Source: Saturnia japonica (lineage: Eukaryota > Arthropoda > Insecta > Lepidoptera > Saturniidae). From it: a DNA stretch of 64,000 nucleotides. Positions 1 to 11,575 of the stretch are shown piece after piece. Made by a program: the position numbers and the translations under genes. The DNA lies in assembly GCA_033032175.1 (NCBI GenBank), contig CM065313.1, positions 18,763,327-18,827,326 of the forward strand, given 5' to 3'. Below the pieces are notes generated by a model that was given only the letters and a program-made list of their open reading frames with translations, made no database searches and had not been told where the DNA came from. Position 1 is the stretch's first letter. Each line of letters starts with the position of its first letter.

Positions 1-1162
1 AAAAGACATTCGTCTTTTGATTTCTTTCTATAAGAAATTGTTCAACTCGGTCATAGCCGCAGTCTAAATTTAGGTACCCTGTTTTAAATACCTAGTAAAT
101 TAGTATTTAAATCTAATAACTAAACAAAAATTCATCCGCTTTAGCGCCGCCTGACTTACCGCAACTCCTGCTTATCCGTTGGCCACTCATTTTAATTTGG
201 CTTACTTACTCACTGCGTATATTCAGACAATTATTCTATTTGAAGAATGAAGGATGTCTCAACTTAGCTTATAACGACACAATTGCGTTGAATCTGTAGT
301 GACATTGGAGTAAGAAGGTATAAACTGTTGTAAATTAGATGCACAATTTGTGCACTCAGATCATACAATTTAACGAAATATTTTTAGATTGCGTAAATAT
401 GGCGTCACTTTATGAAAATATGCTAATAAATATATAGTTACTGAACTACTTGCTCGTTTGGCATAACCCGGTTTGCGATACAGAAATTAATATGACCTTG
501 CGATAAACTATCCTACACATTTGTTTTATTAGGTTGGAACAGTATTTTATGATTCATACAATATTATTTATGAATTTAAAAAAATTTGTTCATACTTTTA
601 TAAACATAGAGAAATTTGCTTAAATAAATTATTGAGGATCTTGGATCATTTCATTTTAGTAAAGAAAGTACTAGAATCGGTAATAACGTAATAAGTAAAA
701 ACTTTGTTATGCGATATAAATTAATCTTTTACCCTAAAATTTTAGTTCAACCATTAATTACACCAAGATTACAACAAGAAATCTGTAATACTTCGTTAAA
801 ATGACACAATAAATGTTAATATTACATTGGCTATTGATTATGAAAAACCTCATTGAGATATTATGATTTATGTAAGAAGGCTTTAAAACTATGTTATTTT
901 TTTATATCAATTGTACATGAAACAAAGACTAAGCTATACATCTAGCTATGTATACATAAATTGCAGTAAAAAAAAACTATTTTCATCAAGACATCTTCGC
1001 TTCTGAAGAAATATTTAGATAATTTTGAAAAGCAAACAATATTCTAACTTATTTTGTTCTGTATTATTTTAACATAACTTATTAATTTAAAAAAAAAAGT
1101 TACATAAATGAATAAATATAATTAAGGAATAATTAGACAAATGAGTAAATCTGCGAACATAC
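1..1162. other. AT-rich non-coding stretch
   Basis: I see no open frame with protein-like composition and no recognisable repeat here. If the minus-strand exon ending at 1163 is real, this is the start of its downstream intron. Confidence 0.5.
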
Positions 1163-1397
1163 CCTGCCATTCCTTCGCACAATTGTATTCTTCACCCAGA
1201 GCTAGCCAGGCTTGTGCCTTGCCGTATTGAACTTTATGCCTCTCTGCCACATGTGTCAAAATGGCCCGACACTTGGTAAATCCAATAGTTGTCACTGGAA
1301 ATGCATTTGAAAATGATTGCCGCAGATGCGGAAAGTTTGGTCGGACGGGCGCGGCCGGTGGAGGACGGCCGCGGACTACTATACAGTGTAGTCGCAT
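1163..1397 (-). CDS. Candidate coding exon, unknown product
   Basis: A minus-strand open frame starts at ATG 1395-1397 and runs to a good splice donor, CAGG|GTATGT, with the intron starting at 1162. The exon would be 235 nt long. Its base composition is clearly richer in GC than the flanks. The peptide has a proline/arginine-rich start and then a mixed globular-looking segment containing KVQYGKAQAWLALGEEYNCA, unlike the low-complexity translation of the surrounding AT-rich DNA. The frame continues about 10 codons past the donor before a stop, which fits an exon-intron junction. A shorter exon that begins after TTTCCAG near 1300 is also possible, in which case the ATG is not the start. I do not recognise the family. 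No second exon was identified in the window. Confidence 0.4.
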
Positions 1398-2650
1398 GGG
1401 GTAGTGACGAGATGGGGTGCGGTTAATAATGTGATCGATAAAACGGTAACTATTGCGTTTAAATGTTTAGATAGACATGCTTTAAAAAACATGCTCATAA
1501 ATATGCTTTTTATTTTTTTTTAAATCGACTGCTTATATAAGCAATCTCGATGTTAGCAAATAGCATGCTTTCGTGCTACTTACTGGTATGTCTATCTGTA
1601 TGTTAATAGTTTGTTCCCGAATTTGATATATACAAAAACAATTCAATGAATTCCTCTCAATCATATGAAATTATTTTTATTTCATACAACTGCTGATGCT
1701 ACTTTTGGCATTTTCTGACGATAAATTCACTTACTATTGCGATTAAAGTAGTGCAATATACAAATGAAACATGCACGATACAGCACACAACAGCTAGACA
1801 AAAAAATAAAAAAGTCTAATGCTAAATGGTCTTTTCTTCTAGGTAAATATAATAAAAACGACAAAAAATATTTGAATCGGAAATGTATTAAACGTTGTCA
1901 AATATTACTACGTGCCTCGAATACGCCGTGATATTTTTCATAAAGATATTAATTTCAATAATTTTTGTATTCAATCAATTAAAAATGAAAATGCTTTAAC
2001 TGACATTTTTGAAATATATAACTTCCCTCACAAAGTTTGGTGATTTCGCCACTAGCACTCAGCATTAAAGCGATAGGGCTTCATGGACTATCTTTATTTA
2101 ATTACTTTATAACTTTACGTGTACTTTAAATCCAGTAACCAATACTGGCATATAAACTAAACTTAAAAAATATACTTTTTTTTTTCATATTTATCAATAT
2201 CGAAATTACGGTGAGTGTCACCACCCTATACATTCACTAGACATGCGCATTTCTCGTAGACATCTAGACCTGTGTTTTTTGTCGTGAATAATACATTGTA
2301 TCTCCTATAGAAATCTTAGGTTGTGTCAGTTTTTCTTTCAGCTTCTTATTTCTAATGATCTCTGCTTGTTACTCTTGCCTGTTTTGTCTTCAGAGTACAA
2401 CAATTTAAATTTATGAACTTTATTTAGGTTATTGTAATATTCTTCTAAACACAAATTAATTTTACATCCATACCGTAATTCGTTAAGTAATCATGCGTAA
2501 TGAAGCCTTAAGAAAGTGCATTCATTTTGTTCATTCTAGAAATTCTATGTTGGTAGTTAATTCCTTGTGTCATTTCTTTTATTTTGAAGAAATAATGGCT
2601 TAGTGGAAGCTCGTATGAATATGGTGTCGATAAACGTAAGTTGGAATCAT
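1398..2650. other. No gene or repeat recognised
   Basis: AT-rich. If the exon to the left is a first exon, its promoter would lie in the first few hundred bases here, but no convincing TATA/initiator pair was found. Confidence 0.4.
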
Positions 2651-2850
2651 TGCAATGGGCCTGATTCTTCGGTGAAAGAAAATATCGCGACGAGATCATA
2701 GCATGGTGGTAGGTAGGTTACCACTCTTAAGTTGAAAATTTGTCGCTAAGCACCTCTAGGTGTGTTCCGACAGCTGCACTTAGAGTCTGTTCTCCCACTA
2801 AGCTTAACTTAATATCGGCTGAGATTATGACAATAACGCTAAACATAATA
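2651..2850 (+). repeat. Family B SINE-like repeat, 5'-truncated
   Basis: It shares the TCATAGCATGGTGGTAGG block and the following TTGAAAATTTGTCGCTAAGC block with the copies at 36975, 43870 and (inverted) 41625. The tRNA-like head carried by those copies is missing here. Confidence 0.6.
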
Positions 2851-2959
2851 TAAGGAAATAGCGGTTTGCCCGCTGCTCCGTACGCGTTTTTTAATACGCA
2901 TTTTTTATTTATATTCCGTAATTTTAATTTCACTGATCTTGTTGACAATTCATATGCTG

Positions 2960-3250
2960 TTTCAATTTAGGAATGGCGTGTTAATCCCATTAAATTTATG
3001 TTCATCTAAATCCATTCTTTTCTACGATTTCTAATGTATTATTGACGATTCTTACAGCCTCTCAATTATAGTATTATGTATACTCGCTGTCTATAAAATT
3101 CAATCAGAATCGGTTGAGAATTGATGAAAATTTAATTTTATGAACTTCTTATTTTGCGATTATTAGAAGTAATATTGAGAATTGTTATAGCCCATCAATT
3201 ATGTAATTACTTATAATCTTAGTAACGTATCTACGTACTCACTCGTTGGT
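2960..3250 (+). repeat. Family E repeat, partial
   Basis: It contains the same phrases as the 60.0-60.5 kb copy: a block meaning 'cannot exclude host' codons is absent, and the text GTTGAGAATTGATG followed by ATAGCCCATCAATT recurs. No coding capacity is visible. Confidence 0.5.
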
Positions 3251-3464
3251 TTTATATTGTCATAAGCTTGCTTCTTAAATATAACTCCCTAAAATCTGCC
3301 TACTATTGTGTTAATTTTATTAAAAAGCTTTTGTCAAGAAAAGTACTGAGTCTCAGGGAGGTCACTTAATGAATTTAATGAGAAAGCGTAGCGATACAGA
3401 CGGCCACATCACGATTTATTTTTATATAATTTTTAGGAAACTGTAAGCTATCGTGCTGGAAACG

Positions 3465-3805
3465 CTTGGTATTGTGGTGACCCCGCTTCCACCCATGGAA
3501 GTAATCCGCCGGTTATTTTATTTTTATTCTGTTCTGCATTCCATTCTTTTCTATCCTATTTTACTCCCTACAACAGTGTCCCTCCCTTCCTACTAGGGTT
3601 ACTCCTTATATCTTCAGCTATCTGTCAGTGACAGTCCCGTCAAAATCGATCCAACCGATCTAGAGATTACCTAGTACAAACAGACAAAAAATAATTAAAA
3701 TTATTTTTTTTGTTACAAGTACCGTATAATATAAATATTTTCATACACCTACATTTAGTAAAAAAAGTGTTATTTTGACATTACAGGCAGACACTACAAC
3801 CATCA
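3465..3805 (-). repeat. Family C Helitron-like repeat, minus orientation
   Basis: Reverse complement of the copies at 4846, 22640 and 49555. It holds CAGTCCCGTCAAAATCGATC and, at its right end, TTTTGACATTACAGGCAGAC. Its left part keeps the GACCCCGCTTCCAC block that lies near the ACTAGCTG terminus in longer copies. Confidence 0.6.
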
Positions 3806-4845
3806 AATACATTTTATTTATTTTTATTTTATTTTATTATTATATACTGACTTTTAATCCGTAATTTTTCATAATCTAACAAAGATATTGAACCACCGTC
3901 ACGGTTATAGATGGAATCATTATCATCTCAACAGAAAGACGTCACGTGGACATAAGCCTACCTCACTAATTGACACAATGACCTTGACCGGTCTTCGGTA
4001 TTCGCTGGTGAAACTGCGGGCCACATCAATTATCAAATAAAGTAACAAAATGAATTGAAGAATTTACATATCTACATCTATAATTAATGAAACTGCTATG
4101 GAACTTGGAACTCGTTAGATCTCAGCTCTTTTATTGATGACAAAGAATACCCTTTTTCACGTTTATAATTATTTTACTTTAACTTTAAATGAATCTAATT
4201 GTGCCATTATCGAAGAATATCACACATGATATTTTAATGCGAGGTAATGTTTGTTAAATTAAATCATATCATTACCGCTTTAAATTACAACCGTCCGGCG
4301 CTAAAGCGTCTGGTTGCCGGCGGAGCCTTAAAACTCAATGCCCAAATAAAAATATCGATTCAACGCTTTTGGCAGCACGTCAACTTGGATGAAAAAGTTC
4401 AAAAGTAGACTTTGTTCTAACGTATTTTAGTATTCAATTTCGTTTATCGAATATTCGAGAGTTGTTAAGATGTCCCATTTAAAAAGCGCTCGAAGGAATG
4501 TTTGTCTTATATTTTTAAGTTCATAAATTTTTACCGTGGTATCCTTTCAAATTATGGCCAGTACGGCCCGGATCAAATGTACTGGGAATCGTCAAGGTGG
4601 TGCTAAAAGTATGTTTGTTATAACCCTACCAATATATCACATAAGTATATCTGGGCAAAGGACTTCACCGCGCCATTCAACAACGTTATAACGTATCAAA
4701 GCTCCAAGAAATGTTTAGTATTTTACTTTTCATCACTACATTTTGATACTTAGATAACATATTTCCAAGCAGAACTTAATGAGTACCTTCGGTTTGAACA
4801 AGACTACACGTTGGCATCTAATATATACAATAGATTTTATATATG
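3806..4845. other. Non-coding stretch, no clear feature
   Basis: AT-rich with one moderately GC-rich patch near 4285-4330 (CCGTCCGGCGCTAAAGCGTC). I could not assign it to a gene or a family. Confidence 0.4.
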
Positions 4846-5160
4846 TTCTATATAAAATTTATAAAATTGAAGTGTCTGTTTGTATTGTCAAAATAACAGT
4901 TTTTTACTAAATGCATATGAAAGTATATACGACATATATAAGAAAATCACATTTTTAAAATTTTTGTCTAACTTTCTGTCTGTTTGTTCCGGGTAATCTC
5001 CGAAACAATTGGACCGATTTTGACGGGACTTTCACTGGTATATAGCTAATGTTATAAGCAGTAATTTAGGCTACTTTTATTTTAGGAAAAATAATTGGGG
5101 TTCCGCGCAAATAAATAAAACTGGTCATGGTGAATAAATTCGGGCGCTTGAATGGCTTAC
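4846..5160 (+). repeat. Family C Helitron-like repeat
   Basis: It starts with AAATTGAAGTGTCTGTTTGT and continues through GGACCGATTTTGACGGGACT and GGGGTTCCGCGCAAATAAAT. The same order is seen in the copies at 22640 and 49555, and reversed at 3465 and 35697. Confidence 0.65.
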
Positions 5161-5329
5161 GCTGTACCACATAATTTTAGGTATTTAGTAAAAAGTTCTA
5201 CAAAAAAGTTACCGATTGCATATGCCTACCCTCTAAGAATCTCCCATAATAATCATTTTTGTCTTTAAAAAAGCCGGGAGCGGGGAGCAAGATTCGCGTG
5301 GGCATATAGGGGCATGTTTTAAGGAGTCT

Positions 5330-6140
5330 TGTCATTTACTCTATGCAGACGATACAAAAAAAATTAAAATCGTTCAATCAGAGGCTGACTGTATGCAATT
5401 ACAAAATGATCTCAAGTGACAAGAACAGTGACAAGTGCCACATTATTTCTTTCACACGGAATCGAAATCCTTTAATTTACAACTATGAACTGTCTGGGAA
5501 TATAATTAAACGTGTTAATGAAGTTCGTGACTTAGGTGTCATTCTGGATTCTGGATTGCACTTCAATCTTCATATAGATACTATCGTCTCTAAAGCTCTT
5601 AAGAAACTCGGCTTAATACTGCGTTTGGGTAAACCCTTTAAGAAAGTAGACACTTTAAAAGTCTTATTTTACGCCTATGTTCGCAGTATACTGGAGTTTG
5701 CAATTGTAGTTTGGAGCCCACAATATGAAGTGCACATAGCCAGGATTGAGAAAGTACAGAACAGATTTTTAAAGTCCCTCGATTATAGAACTAGTCATAA
5801 TTTTATTGATTTTAAAACAAGTGCTTCCAGGCATAATATTCAATCCTTAAAACATAGGAGGATATATCTTGATGCAATCTTCTTACATAAAATAATTAAT
5901 TAACATATAGATTCCTCTCCACTTCTTGAACACATTTCTTTAAAAATACCGCGATCAAACGCACGATCAAAGGACACATTTCATGTTCCCTTTTGTCGGA
6001 CAAATTATCTCAAAAACTCCTTCTTTCAACGTTCTTGTTATTACTGTAACAGATTTCTTAGCGATGTTGACATATTTTCAAATAAATTATCATCTTACAA
6101 AAGGAAGGTACGTGATTTGTTGAATAAAGACATGTTATGA
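5330..6140 (+). pseudogene. Non-LTR retrotransposon RT C-terminal fragment
   Basis: This is the 3' part of a Jockey/CR1-like reverse-transcriptase ORF. The catalytic YADD motif reads at 5342-5353 in CHLLYADDTK. That frame ends in TGA near 5417, and the homologous reading continues in the next frame from about 5343 to 5900. There it carries the RT thumb signatures DLGVILDSGL and YVRSILEFAIVVWSPQYEVH. An in-frame TAA at 5901-5903 interrupts it, and the same frame then runs on to TGA 6138-6140. So the copy has at least one frameshift and one extra stop, and everything upstream of motif C is missing (5' truncation). It is related to, but clearly diverged from, the RT at 23990-25107. Confidence 0.85.
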
Positions 6141-6363
6141 TATAATATAAATTTAACTCTTGTATGTTTTTATTTTAATGTTGATATTTAAATTGTAAAT
6201 TTATTTAGTTCTTTTTTTTAATATGATTGTAACGCTACGATTTTTGAAAAATTATGTATAGATATATGTACTTCAATATATGGTACTGTAGGCCTGTTTG
6301 TATAAATTATATTTAAACATGTTTATGTTATGGCTGTATGTTACCTTAATTAAATAAATAAAT
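6141..6363 (+). repeat. 3' UTR and (TAAA)n tail of the LINE fragment
   Basis: AT-rich untranslated sequence ending in TTAATTAAATAAATAAATTA, a short-unit tail typical of some non-LTR elements. The end of the tail near 6363 marks the 3' boundary of the insertion. Confidence 0.6.
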
Positions 6364-7043
6364 TATATACTAGTTGACCCGCGCAATTTCTTCTGCATAT
6401 TATATGAGAGAGAGTGGCTCGTAGGCAATGTATTATAGGTACCACCCGCCTCCCACATCATTCTACAGAATAAAAATGCGCTCGTAGTACTGGACCATTA
6501 TTTTGCTGGCGAGTTTTTTTTAAAATGTGATACCTCCTGAGATATTTATTTAAATCAATTATTGTACAGGGCAATTTTTTACAAAATTAAATATTTGTGA
6601 TGAACAGCGTACTTATTTTGATAAGGATTAACTAACACCATATATTATATAGAAACAATCACTTTCGCAAATAATTTATTACTTTAGAACAAATTTTTTT
6701 ATCATAAAAAATGTTATATTGAGTAAATATTAAAAGATAAATATATGGTATAATGGACTTTTTGTAGAATTTTTTTAATAGAAACAATTCCATTATTCAC
6801 GATTGTAGGTTAACTTTAACCACTCACGCAACGCACGCAGTGGAAGCTGAAAAAAGGAATAAATCTCTCCCGTTTTTGCAACATTTTTCATTGATACTCT
6901 GCTCCTATTAGTCGTAGCATGATTTTATATAACTTTCTCGGTAAATGGGCTATCCAACACAAAAACACTTTTTCCATTCGAACCTGTAGTTCCTGAGATT
7001 AGCGTGTTCAACCAAATAAATAAACTCTTCAGCTTTATAATAA
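6364..7043. other. Repeat-like non-coding stretch
   Basis: It begins with ACTAGTTGACCCGCGCAATT, which resembles the ACTAGCTG..CCCGCG head of families C, D and E. The next 650 bp show no ORF and no further recognisable structure. Confidence 0.45.
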
Positions 7044-7045
7044 TA

Positions 7046-8306
7046 GCTCGGGGAAAAAGTTTCTTCGCATTTTTATATGAAAACTCAAGGCATTTTATTC
7101 AAAGTTTGTTTACATTTATTTACAGTATATGTGTGCCGTTTTGTTCGATGACTTTCTGGCATTTTGTAGGTAGCGACATGATCCCGTTGCTGTAGAAACT
7201 TAGGGCTTTTTGATCAAAAAAACGGGACAAATAGTTTTGGCAGTCCTCTTGATGTTAACCTTACAGAACCTAAAGAATTCTGAAGGGGCCAAAACAGATG
7301 AAAATCTGAACGTGCAAGGTCAGGGATATATGGTGGATGCACTAACACCTCCCAACCAAACTCCCTTAATTTTTGCTGAGTGGCTAAAGATGTGTGTGGT
7401 CAAGCGTTATTGTGATGGAAGACCACACCCTTTCTGTTGATCAATTCCGGCCGCTTCCTCTCAACTGCTTCCTTTAATCTCATCAGTTGTTAGGCAGTAG
7501 AGATCCGAATCGATGGTTTTGCCGGGCGGTAAAAGCTCATAATGAACAATGCCCTTCCGTCCCTACATACACACAGCATCACCTTATTTCGAGTTAGCCC
7601 AGGTTTAGCCACAGTCTGTGAAGCCTGGCCGACCTTAGACCACAACCTTTTTCGCACGTTCTTGTCGTACGTGATCCATTTTTCATCGCCAGTTATCAAT
7701 CTCATCAAAAACGGCTCGGTTTCATTACGTCTCAATAATGAATCGCAAATGAGTACACGGTTCATTAGGTTTCTTTCAGTGAGCTCGTTTGGTACCCAAA
7801 TACCGAACTTTTTGGTACAGCAAGCTTTATTCAAATGGGTTAAAACTGTTTTGTGGTCAATTTTCAGTTCTTCAGCTACATCGTAACTACTGATATGCCG
7901 ATCTTGCTCCACTTTTTTAGAAATGGCGTCCATTTTATACGTAACAGGTCAACCAGAGCGAGGTGCATCTTCAACATCATAATTTCCAGACTGAAAACGT
8001 TTCAACCGACTTTGTGATACTTTTACTGACACTGCATTAAGTCCATAAACATTACAAATTTTTTTCGCTGCTTGAGTTGTATTATTGCCTTTTTTGTTAT
8101 AATATTTTAAAATGTATCGAATTTCTTCATTAGATTCACTCGTTTTTACAGAAAGAAAAACAAATGAAAAATTGCGGGAAACAACTTTTTTCTTTTTTTT
8201 ATTTATTTTTAATGTTACCATTACCAGCCAGATACAAATAGTGCAGCCAAAGAAATTTTATAACAATTTTATACCTACTTTATGCGAAATCACTTTTTCC
8301 CCGACC
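7046..8306 (-). mobile_element. Full-length mariner transposon, inactive
   Basis: 1261-bp element with matching termini: left GCTCGGGGAAAAAGT and, on the other strand, GGTCGGGGAAAAAGT, both followed a few bases on by TTCGCAT. TA dinucleotides flank both ends (7044-7045 and 8307-8308), the target duplication expected of the IS630/Tc1/mariner superfamily. The length matches the usual 1.3 kb of mariner. The transposase is encoded on the minus strand and is degenerate, so the copy cannot mobilise itself. Confidence 0.9.
7120..8221 (-). pseudogene. mariner transposase relic
   Basis: A decayed transposase of about 365 codons reads from ATG 8221 down to TAA at 7120-7122. The N-terminal helix-turn-helix region is followed by QSGNYDVEDAPRSG and then an in-frame TGA at 7949-7951. 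The first catalytic aspartate is present in LITGDEKW. Near 7498 the frame is lost. In the second catalytic block the usual HHDNARPH reads HHNNA-stop-PH, so the aspartate is asparagine and the arginine is a stop. The third aspartate survives in a RSDFHLF context. Loss of one of the three metal-binding aspartates plus two stops and a frameshift make it non-functional. The C-terminal GIMSLPTK block is intact. Confidence 0.88.
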
Positions 8307-8308
8307 TA

Positions 8309-9324
8309 ATATTAGTAGAGATTATTCATTATAATACCTGTAATATATAATTCAGTGTTCTAACCAACCTACCGATTTATTTTATCAGTAGTCACCCCAA
8401 TATACGGAAAATCCTACCTACATACACGAACGCCCTACGATCTCCAAGATTAGGGTGAGACTGAAATATGCGAGTTTTCTTCTCGATGTTTGTCTTTACC
8501 TTCAGCTGACGGCATTATTTTCCGAATTTGTCGGTATATTCCAAATATCTATATATTTTTTATTTTTTCTTAAGTGTTTTATATGCGTGAGGATGGTAAA
8601 GGTACATTATGCATGCTTCCTTATGGATTACTATGCGAAACGCCGCCGGCGAGTGTAATATTAGAAATATTCAGAATTCTATTCCACGTTCCTACCTTTA
8701 AAACGTTTCTGGAATATGAATTAGTAGCTTTTGTTCTTGCCTTTACAAGTTTTATCAAGATTTGTATAGTAGAGGCGGTGGTTTAGATTTTAAAATGTTA
8801 GATGGAAGATTGCTTTTAAAAGATTTTAAAGAGGCAAATTACGATTCATACTGGCGATTATCAAAAGGCAATGTGCTGTCAACTCTTATACCCATTTAAA
8901 GGTAATGAGATTTTCTTTGATACCATCGTGTTTTATTTTAAATAGCTTATATACCAAAAGTACAAAAATTAAACAACGCTGAATCCTGAATAGAGCGACA
9001 GATGTTTGAAAAAAAATTGAGAGAATAATGCTCCCTATATAACTTATTTCAATTCTGTACGTAACTCCCAAAAAATCAAATATCCATAGAAACTTCGAAA
9101 ATTAAATAGCATTATTTTAATACAAAATTTCACCGAATTAGTCAGAGTCGTTTACGAGAAAACCGAAATCTTTATACAAGAATCCCTCCTTACTTAATAG
9201 TAGATATTAGATTCATTAATAAAACCACTTTTTCTTTTGTAAAAATTATGTTTCACATCATAACGTATTGCAGTAAGGTACAATACAAACTACAGTGCCA
9301 CTACCCCTATATACATATTTCCAG
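8309..9324. other. Non-coding stretch
   Basis: No gene recognised. Open frames around 8455-8790 have a hydrophobic, AT-driven composition and no family resemblance. If the exon at 9325 is real this is upstream intron; its last 15 bases are a plausible acceptor tract ending in TTTCCAG. Confidence 0.4.
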
Positions 9325-9398
9325 CGAATACGACAAGTCGCAAGCTAACGTGCGTCATCAAATTGAATCATTAATATTGCACTGTGAAATTCCCACAG
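9325..9398 (+). CDS. Candidate internal coding exon, unknown gene
   Basis: A 74-nt open segment lies between a good acceptor (ATACATATTTCCAG, ending 9324) and a good donor (CCCACAG|GTAACT, from 9399). Read in the open frame it gives EYDKSQANVRHQIESLILHC followed by EIPTG, with normal-looking amino-acid composition and a phase-1 end. Just beyond the donor the open frame enters an inverted-repeat element at 9445, so the longer ORF is unlikely to be the protein. I do not recognise the family, and no partner exon was found. It is on the opposite strand to the candidate exon at 1163-1397, so the two would belong to different genes. Confidence 0.4.
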
Positions 9399-9444
9399 GT
9401 AACTCGAACGATGACCTGCTAATGCACCTTACAAACAGATTATT

Positions 9445-9682
9445 GGAACGAAGTTCCTTACGGCAGGCTTGGAGGGGATAGGGATTTTGCTGCGCGACCG
9501 AACTGAAAAAAATGTGATAGTAAAACCGTAAGAAAAAATCCGTGGAAAAAAGTGCGTGGAATAAAACCGTTAAATGAGACGTGCGCAGGCGCGACAGTCG
9601 CATACACAAGCGAGTAGTGTATAATACCTTTCTCTTTCTCCCTCTTTCTTAGATTCTACATTAGCCGAAGGAACTTCGTTCC
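9445..9682. mobile_element. Small terminal-inverted-repeat element (MITE-like)
   Basis: The left end GGAACGAAGTTCCTTACGGC (9445-9464) and the right end GCCGAAGGAACTTCGTTCC (9664-9682) are inverted copies with a single inserted base. The first 13 bases of each end (GGAACGAAGTTCC) are themselves a hairpin. The 238-bp body has no ORF. No unambiguous target duplication is visible, so the superfamily is undecided. Confidence 0.6.
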
Positions 9683-9985
9683 TACCTGGTGTCCCACGAC
9701 ACCACATCATTTTTTCTTTATTGTTTCCACAACAATGTTACTCGTATTATCTTATGCAGAAACATGGATAGTTTGACGTCAGGCTACACGTGTATGACTT
9801 GGTAGGAACCCTGCGTAGAAAACTTACAGGCTGTGAAAAAAAACCTTGATTAACAATACTTAAACCATTGGAACTGTATTAAGTTACTGTACTGGCGATA
9901 GATAGTAAATTGTAGTGGCCGATGTTGTTAGATTGCTTTGTGCTTACCATCAGGTAAAATGCCGTAACTTGTCGCACTGTAGACG

Positions 9986-10233
9986 ATAACATACCATCAC
10001 GTCTCTATCCCCATAGAGTTGGCCAGTGGTGTACTAATGTACACCGACAGTTCGCCGTGTATGTTTTAGGTCCCATGTAATAGGGGGCGAGCCTACTGCC
10101 ATTAATCGGGCACAAAGTCAAACTCTGAGCTGCTACTGAGAATTTCATAGTAAAACACAATAACATTTTGCTCGATTTGGGAGTCGAACCCAGGACCTCA
10201 AGCATAGCAGTCGCACTTAAGACCACTAGGCGA
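9986..10233 (-). repeat. Family A tRNA-derived SINE
   Basis: Read on the minus strand it opens with an A-box-like TCGCCTAGTGG (one mismatch) and a perfect B box GGTTCGACTCC, followed by a tRNA-unrelated body shared with copies at 29931 and 37725. Transcription would be by RNA polymerase III from the right end leftwards. Confidence 0.8.
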
Positions 10234-10238
10234 TATCT

Positions 10239-10738
10239 AGATATAGAGATACCTATAAAGAATAGACGATATTTTTACTTTGCACTTTAAGCGCGTTATA
10301 GTCCATGGATTCAGAACTACAAAACACAAATATTTTCGGAAACCGTAAAATATGAGTAAAAACAAAATTACGAAATAAAAAAAAAAGTTTAATAAACATG
10401 TGCGAAGCTGGGGCCAGAGCTAGTATTGAATACTTTCATGAGCGTTGAATCGCAATAAAAATAAAATACAATAAATAATTTGCCACCATTATGTTTACTT
10501 TATAAGTTAGGATTTATCACAATTAAATTTCATTTTTTTCTGTTGTAATATTATCGGACCAGGCAATTTTTTATAATTTGTCACAGATAATGTACGCAGT
10601 AGTGACAACGTCTAGTTTATACCTGTCAAATATTTGATTACCTGATATTTTTCATGTCGATAACGCGAAACAAAAATACGAATGCTATTTTACATTGAGC
10701 GCTGCCTACTTCAACAACAATACTAGGCGTGTTAGATA
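10239..10738. other. Non-coding stretch
   Basis: AT-rich, without ORF or recognised repeat. Confidence 0.4.
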
Positions 10739-11200
10739 GGGGGCGTTCGAGTATTACATAACGCAATTTGTGGGAAGGGGGCCTCGTAAAACGTTACAAG
10801 GGGGGTTCGAGCAACGCGTTACGTTACATTGTTTTTTTTTTAAATTTAAATAAAAAACTAGGCAATTATAATTTCCCAAGATCGCAACCCTTATCATTTA
10901 TGTTTTATAGGGAATCCCTCGATTGTACTGTACGTCATTTTTATTTTTTCTCCCAAGTTGGCAACCCTTTTCGTTAGTTTTACGGAGAATCCCTCGACTG
11001 TATGGCAGTAATCAGTGTTGTTAAACTGAGTTCATACTGTAATGTCCTCAAAACAGGGAGATTTGTATCATCAGCTATTCTTGGCCTATAAAAGCTCTCA
11101 TGCTGACTTGCTGACTTGGGTGTTACGTAGCGTTTAAGGAGGGGGAGGGGGAGACTTAAAAATCTTCAAAAATTTCTTTACGTAATACTTGAACGCCCCC
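10739..11200. mobile_element. Inverted-repeat element with internal 77-bp duplication
   Basis: The left end GGGGGCGTTCGAGTATTACA and the reverse complement of the right end, GGGGGCGTTCAAGTATTACG, match over about 30 bp. Inside, a segment beginning CCCAAG at 10875 recurs with changes at 10952 and includes the shared AGGGAATCCCTCGA-type core. There is no coding capacity. It looks like a non-autonomous DNA transposon of unassigned superfamily. Confidence 0.65.
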
Positions 11201-11575
11201 TTATTGGAACTCCGTAACCGAAACATTCTGATATCTGAAATTCTATCCGTATCACATAAAAATGTTTCGAATAATTTCGGATATGGACAGATTCGAATGT
11301 TTCACTATCGATTTTAAGTAATAATTATCGAAAATAAAGTTTAATATCTTTCATCTTCAAATTTTCAAATAATACCTCTCTATTTTTCTTAATCGAAATG
11401 TAATTCTTTGAAAAACGTAATATAGTTAAAATCTGAAATTATCCAAAACTATCAGATATCTGGAATAGTTTCATATTCGTACCGACACCGATTACATACT
11501 TTTAAGATATACAAACCTAGATCCGAAATCTCATGTCCGTAACATCTCTAAAACATACTTTTTTCATAATTTCTT
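11201..11575. other. Non-coding stretch
   Basis: Rich in short A/T runs with several 'GATATCTG/AAATTATC' variants; no gene or dispersed family recognised. Confidence 0.35.

Noticed and set aside
7210..7440. Plus-strand ORF with a hydrophobic start resembling a signal peptide
   Set aside because: It lies antisense to the mariner transposase, which explains the open frame; no independent support.
7542..7886. 114-codon plus-strand ORF
   Set aside because: Antisense shadow of the mariner transposase.
9986..10233. Free-standing tRNA gene
   Set aside because: A and B boxes are present, but the sequence does not close an acceptor stem and continues into a SINE body shared with two other copies.
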